A stretch of DNA of 64,000 bases, from positions 124,001 through 188,000 of the forward strand of contig JACOEM010000009.1 in NCBI GenBank assembly GCA_024998565.1. Reading direction: 5' to 3'. The stretch's first letter is position 1, and every line of letters begins with the position of its first letter. The stretch comes from Nitrospira sp. GTDB lineage: Bacteria; Nitrospirota; Nitrospiria; Nitrospirales; Nitrospiraceae. Shown one piece after another: positions 61,279-64,000 of the stretch. The translations under genes and the position numbers were made by a program. The notes under the pieces are model-generated. The model saw nothing but the letters and a program-made list of their open reading frames with translations. It was not told where the DNA came from and searched no databases.

Positions 61279-63956
61279 ATCGCCACGTCAATGCCATAGC
61301 CGGTCGCCTGAGCCTCAGGCCTCCTCAAAGGCAGTCCTTGGAAATCCTGGACCGTGTCACAGAGATTGTCCCGCCCAAGAAGAACACGGATCTGAGTACG
61401 GCACTCATGGCGATCAAGAGCGAATTTCCCACCGTCACTGACTTTGAGCGAGATTTCCCGTCCCTCTGCTTCGCGCTCGCGACCGGCGTCGGCAAAACTC
61501 GGCTCATGGGCGCCTTTATCAGCTATCTGCATCTGGCCTATGGTATCAACCACTTCTTCGTGCTGGCTCCGAACCTGACCATCTATAACAAACTCATCGC
61601 GGACTTTACGCCCAATACAGCAAAGTATGTCTTCACGGGGATTGCAGAATTTGCAACGGAACCGCCAACGATCATCACGGGAGACAACTATGAGTCCGGA
61701 GTCGCTGCTCGTGTGACTTCATTGCCGGGATTTGGTCAAGAGGTCCACATCAACATTTTCAATATCTCGAAGATCAACTCGGAAGTACGAGGCGGGAAAG
61801 CCCCACGGATCAAACGCCTGTCTGAATATATCGGCCAGAGCTATTTTGAATACCTCGCCGGCCTCGACGATCTGGTTCTGATCATGGACGAGTCGCATCG
61901 TTATCGAGCATCGGCCGGTGTGCGAGCGATCAATGAATTGAAGCCCGTCCTTGGGCTTGAACTGACTGCCACGCCGTTCGTGGAGTCGGCAAGAGGTCCT
62001 ATCCCATTTAAGAACGTGATCTACGACTATCCATTGGCCAAGGCGATGGCGGATGGCTTTGTGAAGGAACCGGCCGTGGTGACGCAGAAGAATTTTAATC
62101 CAGCCCAGTTCGGCGCTGCCGAGCTTGAAAAGATCAAGCTTGAAGACGGCGTGCGTGTCCATGAGAACACCAAAGTCGAATTGGAGACCTACGCTCGCCA
62201 GACAGAGCAGCGCACCGTGAAGCCGTTCATGCTGATCATCGCCCGTGATACGACCCATGCCGGCCAATTGATGCAGCTCATCCAATCTACTCAGTTCTTC
62301 GAGGGACGATACAGAGACAAAGTTATTCAGGTGGATTCCAGCAAGACCGGTGCCGAAGAGGATCAAATGGTTCAGCGGTTGCTCGCAGTGGAAAACCCGG
62401 AGGAGCCGACCGAGATCGTCATTCACGTCAACATGTTGAAGGAAGGGTGGGACGTGACGAACCTCTACACGATCGTGCCGCTGCGAGCCGCTAATGCGCG
62501 TACCCTCATTGAGCAGTCCATCGGCCGTGGCCTCCGACTTCCTTACGGAAGACGAACCGGCGTGAGTACGGTAGACCGGCTGAATATCATTGCGCATGAC
62601 CGCTTCCAGGAAATCGTCGATGAGGCGAATAAGCCCGATTCGGCGATTCGGTTGACTCAGGTCATTCTGGACCCGGCCACTGATCTTCAGAAGACCCGCA
62701 CGGTCGTTGCCAAATCAAGAGTTGAGGAACAGCTGCACGGCGCCTTTCTCACCGGGCCACTCGGAGGATCTGCCGCGGCTACTTCGATATTTTCCGGAGA
62801 AGTCGAACGCGGCATTGCGCAGGCGGCATACAAAGAAATCCAGAAATACGAGAACCTTCCTTCTTCTCAGTATCTGCTCAAGCCGGAGATTCAGGCCAAG
62901 ATCGTCGAGGAGGTCAAGAGAGCAGCGCTGCCGAGTCAGCAAGGGTTACCGGGCATGACGACCACTCCAGACATTGCCGCTGTGGTTCAAAAGACGACGC
63001 AGCTTGTGGTGCAGCAGACCATCGATATTCCGCGCATTCTTGTGGTGCCGAAAGGTGAAGTAACCACGGGGTTCGATCGTTTTACACTCGATTGTTCAAA
63101 CATCCATTACCAACCGGTCGAGCGGGATTTGCTCATTCAGCATCTTCGGACGCATGAACAGGAGACGATGAGTTATGGCGGGCAGATGCAGCCGGAACAA
63201 CGTTTGGAAGATTATGTGATCCGGGGTCTCGTCGATTTCGACGACATCTCCTACGATGAACATGCGGACCTACTGTATGCCCTGGCGGGTCAGCTCGTAG
63301 AGCATCTGCGCTCCTATCTCACGACAGAAGAGGAGATTAGGAACGTCCTGATTTACTATCAAAAGCAGCTCGCCGCCTTTGTTCACGCACAAATGCAAGA
63401 ACATCAATGGGAGAAAGCCGCTGGCTACGATGTGGTAGTGAGCAAGGGGTTCACTGAGTTAAAACAGAGTGCATACACCGCCAAGGATGGGGAGGCGGTG
63501 CAGGACTTTCGCCAGACTGTCGAGGATCGAGGACGAATCGCACAAGTGGTCTTTGCCGGGTTCCAACGATGCCTCTATTCCGTCCAGAAATTCGATTCAG
63601 ACACAGAACGACGCCTGGCCATTATTCTCGACCGAGACTCACAGAAGTGGTTTCGGCCCGTATCTGGGCAATTCCAGATTTCCTATAAGCTCGGCGTCTC
63701 GGCCCGTGATTACCAACCGGATTTCGTGGCGGAAACGGCTGACTGCATCTACATGCTTGAGCCCAAGGCCAAGAATGAAATGACTTCGTCCGAGGTAGTG
63801 GCCAAGAAAGATGCCGCTGTTATCTGGTGCAACCGTGCCACGACCCACGCCCTCAGCAACGGCGGAAAACCATGGAAATACATCCTCATTCCCCACGACG
63901 TGATTGCGGAAAACATGACGCTGGCTGGGCTGGTAAGTCAATTTGTCGCGGTTTGA
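61275..63956 (+). CDS. Type III restriction endonuclease (Res-like) helicase-nuclease
   Basis: This is an 893-aa complete protein. Motif I ATGVGKT at residues 69-75, motif II DESH at 205-208 (LIMDESHRYRA), LTATPF, INM-like VNMLKEGWDV and motif VI IGRGLRLPYGRR form the helicase. A C-terminal PD-(D/E)xK nuclease is seen as DYQPDFVAETADCIYMLEPKAK near 815-835. The catalytic Asp-Glu-x-Lys set is intact. The ATG overlaps the DUF1016 stop. Together with Mod it makes a type III-like R-M system. After its stop only 44 bases remain in the window, with no gene seen. Confidence 0.92.
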   Translation: MNRHVNAIAGRLSLRPPQRQSLEILDRVTEIVPPKKNTDLSTALMAIKSEFPTVTDFERDFPSLCFALATGVGKTRLMGAFISYLHLAYGINHFFVLAPNLTIYNKLIADFTPNTAKYVFTGIAEFATEPPTIITGDNYESGVAARVTSLPGFGQEVHINIFNISKINSEVRGGKAPRIKRLSEYIGQSYFEYLAGLDDLVLIMDESHRYRASAGVRAINELKPVLGLELTATPFVESARGPIPFKNVIYDYPLAKAMADGFVKEPAVVTQKNFNPAQFGAAELEKIKLEDGVRVHENTKVELETYARQTEQRTVKPFMLIIARDTTHAGQLMQLIQSTQFFEGRYRDKVIQVDSSKTGAEEDQMVQRLLAVENPEEPTEIVIHVNMLKEGWDVTNLYTIVPLRAANARTLIEQSIGRGLRLPYGRRTGVSTVDRLNIIAHDRFQEIVDEANKPDSAIRLTQVILDPATDLQKTRTVVAKSRVEEQLHGAFLTGPLGGSAAATSIFSGEVERGIAQAAYKEIQKYENLPSSQYLLKPEIQAKIVEEVKRAALPSQQGLPGMTTTPDIAAVVQKTTQLVVQQTIDIPRILVVPKGEVTTGFDRFTLDCSNIHYQPVERDLLIQHLRTHEQETMSYGGQMQPEQRLEDYVIRGLVDFDDISYDEHADLLYALAGQLVEHLRSYLTTEEEIRNVLIYYQKQLAAFVHAQMQEHQWEKAAGYDVVVSKGFTELKQSAYTAKDGEAVQDFRQTVEDRGRIAQVVFAGFQRCLYSVQKFDSDTERRLAIILDRDSQKWFRPVSGQFQISYKLGVSARDYQPDFVAETADCIYMLEPKAKNEMTSSEVVAKKDAAVIWCNRATTHALSNGGKPWKYILIPHDVIAENMTLAGLVSQFVAV

Positions 63957-64000
63957 GGTGGTCTGAGGATCTAGGATTTTTTCTTGCGGTGCCTGCCAAG

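Noticed and set aside
52746..63956. Assignment to DISARM or BREX
   Set aside because: The SNF2 helicase and methyltransferase recall DISARM, but no DUF1998, PLD or DrmA-like gene is present; BREX hallmark PglZ and BrxC are also absent.
44797..64000. A second attachment site copy of the tRNA-Lys 3' end
   Set aside because: Looked for by eye, most carefully in 52.0-52.8 kb and at the right edge; no convincing match seen.
44797..64000. CRISPR array or transposase genes within the element
   Set aside because: No regularly spaced repeats and no transposase motifs were seen; the only tandem repeats are the four 10-bp units at 52138.

Overview
The window looks like a chromosomal segment of a Nitrospira-type bacterium (phylum Nitrospirota). 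This is an inference from gene content and style: GC-rich coding sequence, Shine-Dalgarno-led starts, a plant-type ferredoxin:thioredoxin reductase catalytic chain, a stand-alone NuoF-like subunit with a [2Fe-2S] ferredoxin, a PuuD-like membrane protein, CbbQ/NorD-type proteins and many large sensor kinases. No rRNA or marker gene in the window fixes the species.

Positions 1 to about 44.7 kb are ordinary chromosome. In order it holds: a FadL-type porin, a class A penicillin-binding protein, a bactofilin and an AI-2E-family permease; a minus-strand signalling operon (response regulator, Rossmann-fused histidine kinase, dCache/HAMP/PAS histidine kinase, c-type haem sensor-like protein); a BolA/monothiol glutaredoxin pair; a HAD-UbiA fusion; a minus-strand run from lysine 2,3-aminomutase through a dCTP-deaminase-family protein to two glycosyltransferases and an SDR; an ATP-grasp-like protein; a YkgJ/DUF2156 protein followed 2 bp later by a hybrid sensor kinase; a CbbQ-type AAA+ ATPase and a NorD/CbbO-type VWA protein with M28 peptidase and FTR genes between them; malate dehydrogenase; nuoF/ferredoxin/ErpA; queD-folE; rarA; an ABC-F ATPase; tRNA-Ala(GGC); purA behind a short terminator-bearing leader; and tRNA-Lys(TTT).

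From the 3' end of tRNA-Lys (44796) to at least the end of the window lies an integrated element. Its first module (44.8-52.1 kb) is a nearly complete filamentous phage (inovirus). It has a tyrosine integrase next to the tRNA, an excisionase-like HTH protein, RadC, and a minus-strand operon running HTH, Rep, possible zinc-ribbon protein, ssDNA-binding protein, tiny membrane protein, pIII-like adsorption protein, DUF2523/pVI-like protein, tiny membrane protein, Zot/pI ATPase, tiny membrane protein, major coat protein and a second coat-like protein. Four consecutive ATGA overlaps tie the morphogenesis genes together. Four 10-bp repeats precede the operon and a hairpin follows the coat gene.

The second module (52.7-64 kb, plus strand) diverges from the phage operon and looks like an anti-phage defence cassette: SNF2-family helicase, broken DUF2130 gene, 63-aa acidic protein, Rad50-like ATPase with a CPVC zinc hook, type III-like Mod methyltransferase, DUF1016/YhcG nuclease and type III-like Res helicase-nuclease. 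The last four genes overlap or nearly abut. The hook ATPase and the middle of mod look visibly richer in A/T than their neighbours. No second copy of the tRNA-Lys 3' end was found by eye, so the right end of the element probably lies beyond 64,000. The pairing of a Nitrospira inovirus with a composite SNF2/hook-ATPase/type III R-M/DUF1016 cassette is the most interesting content of the window.
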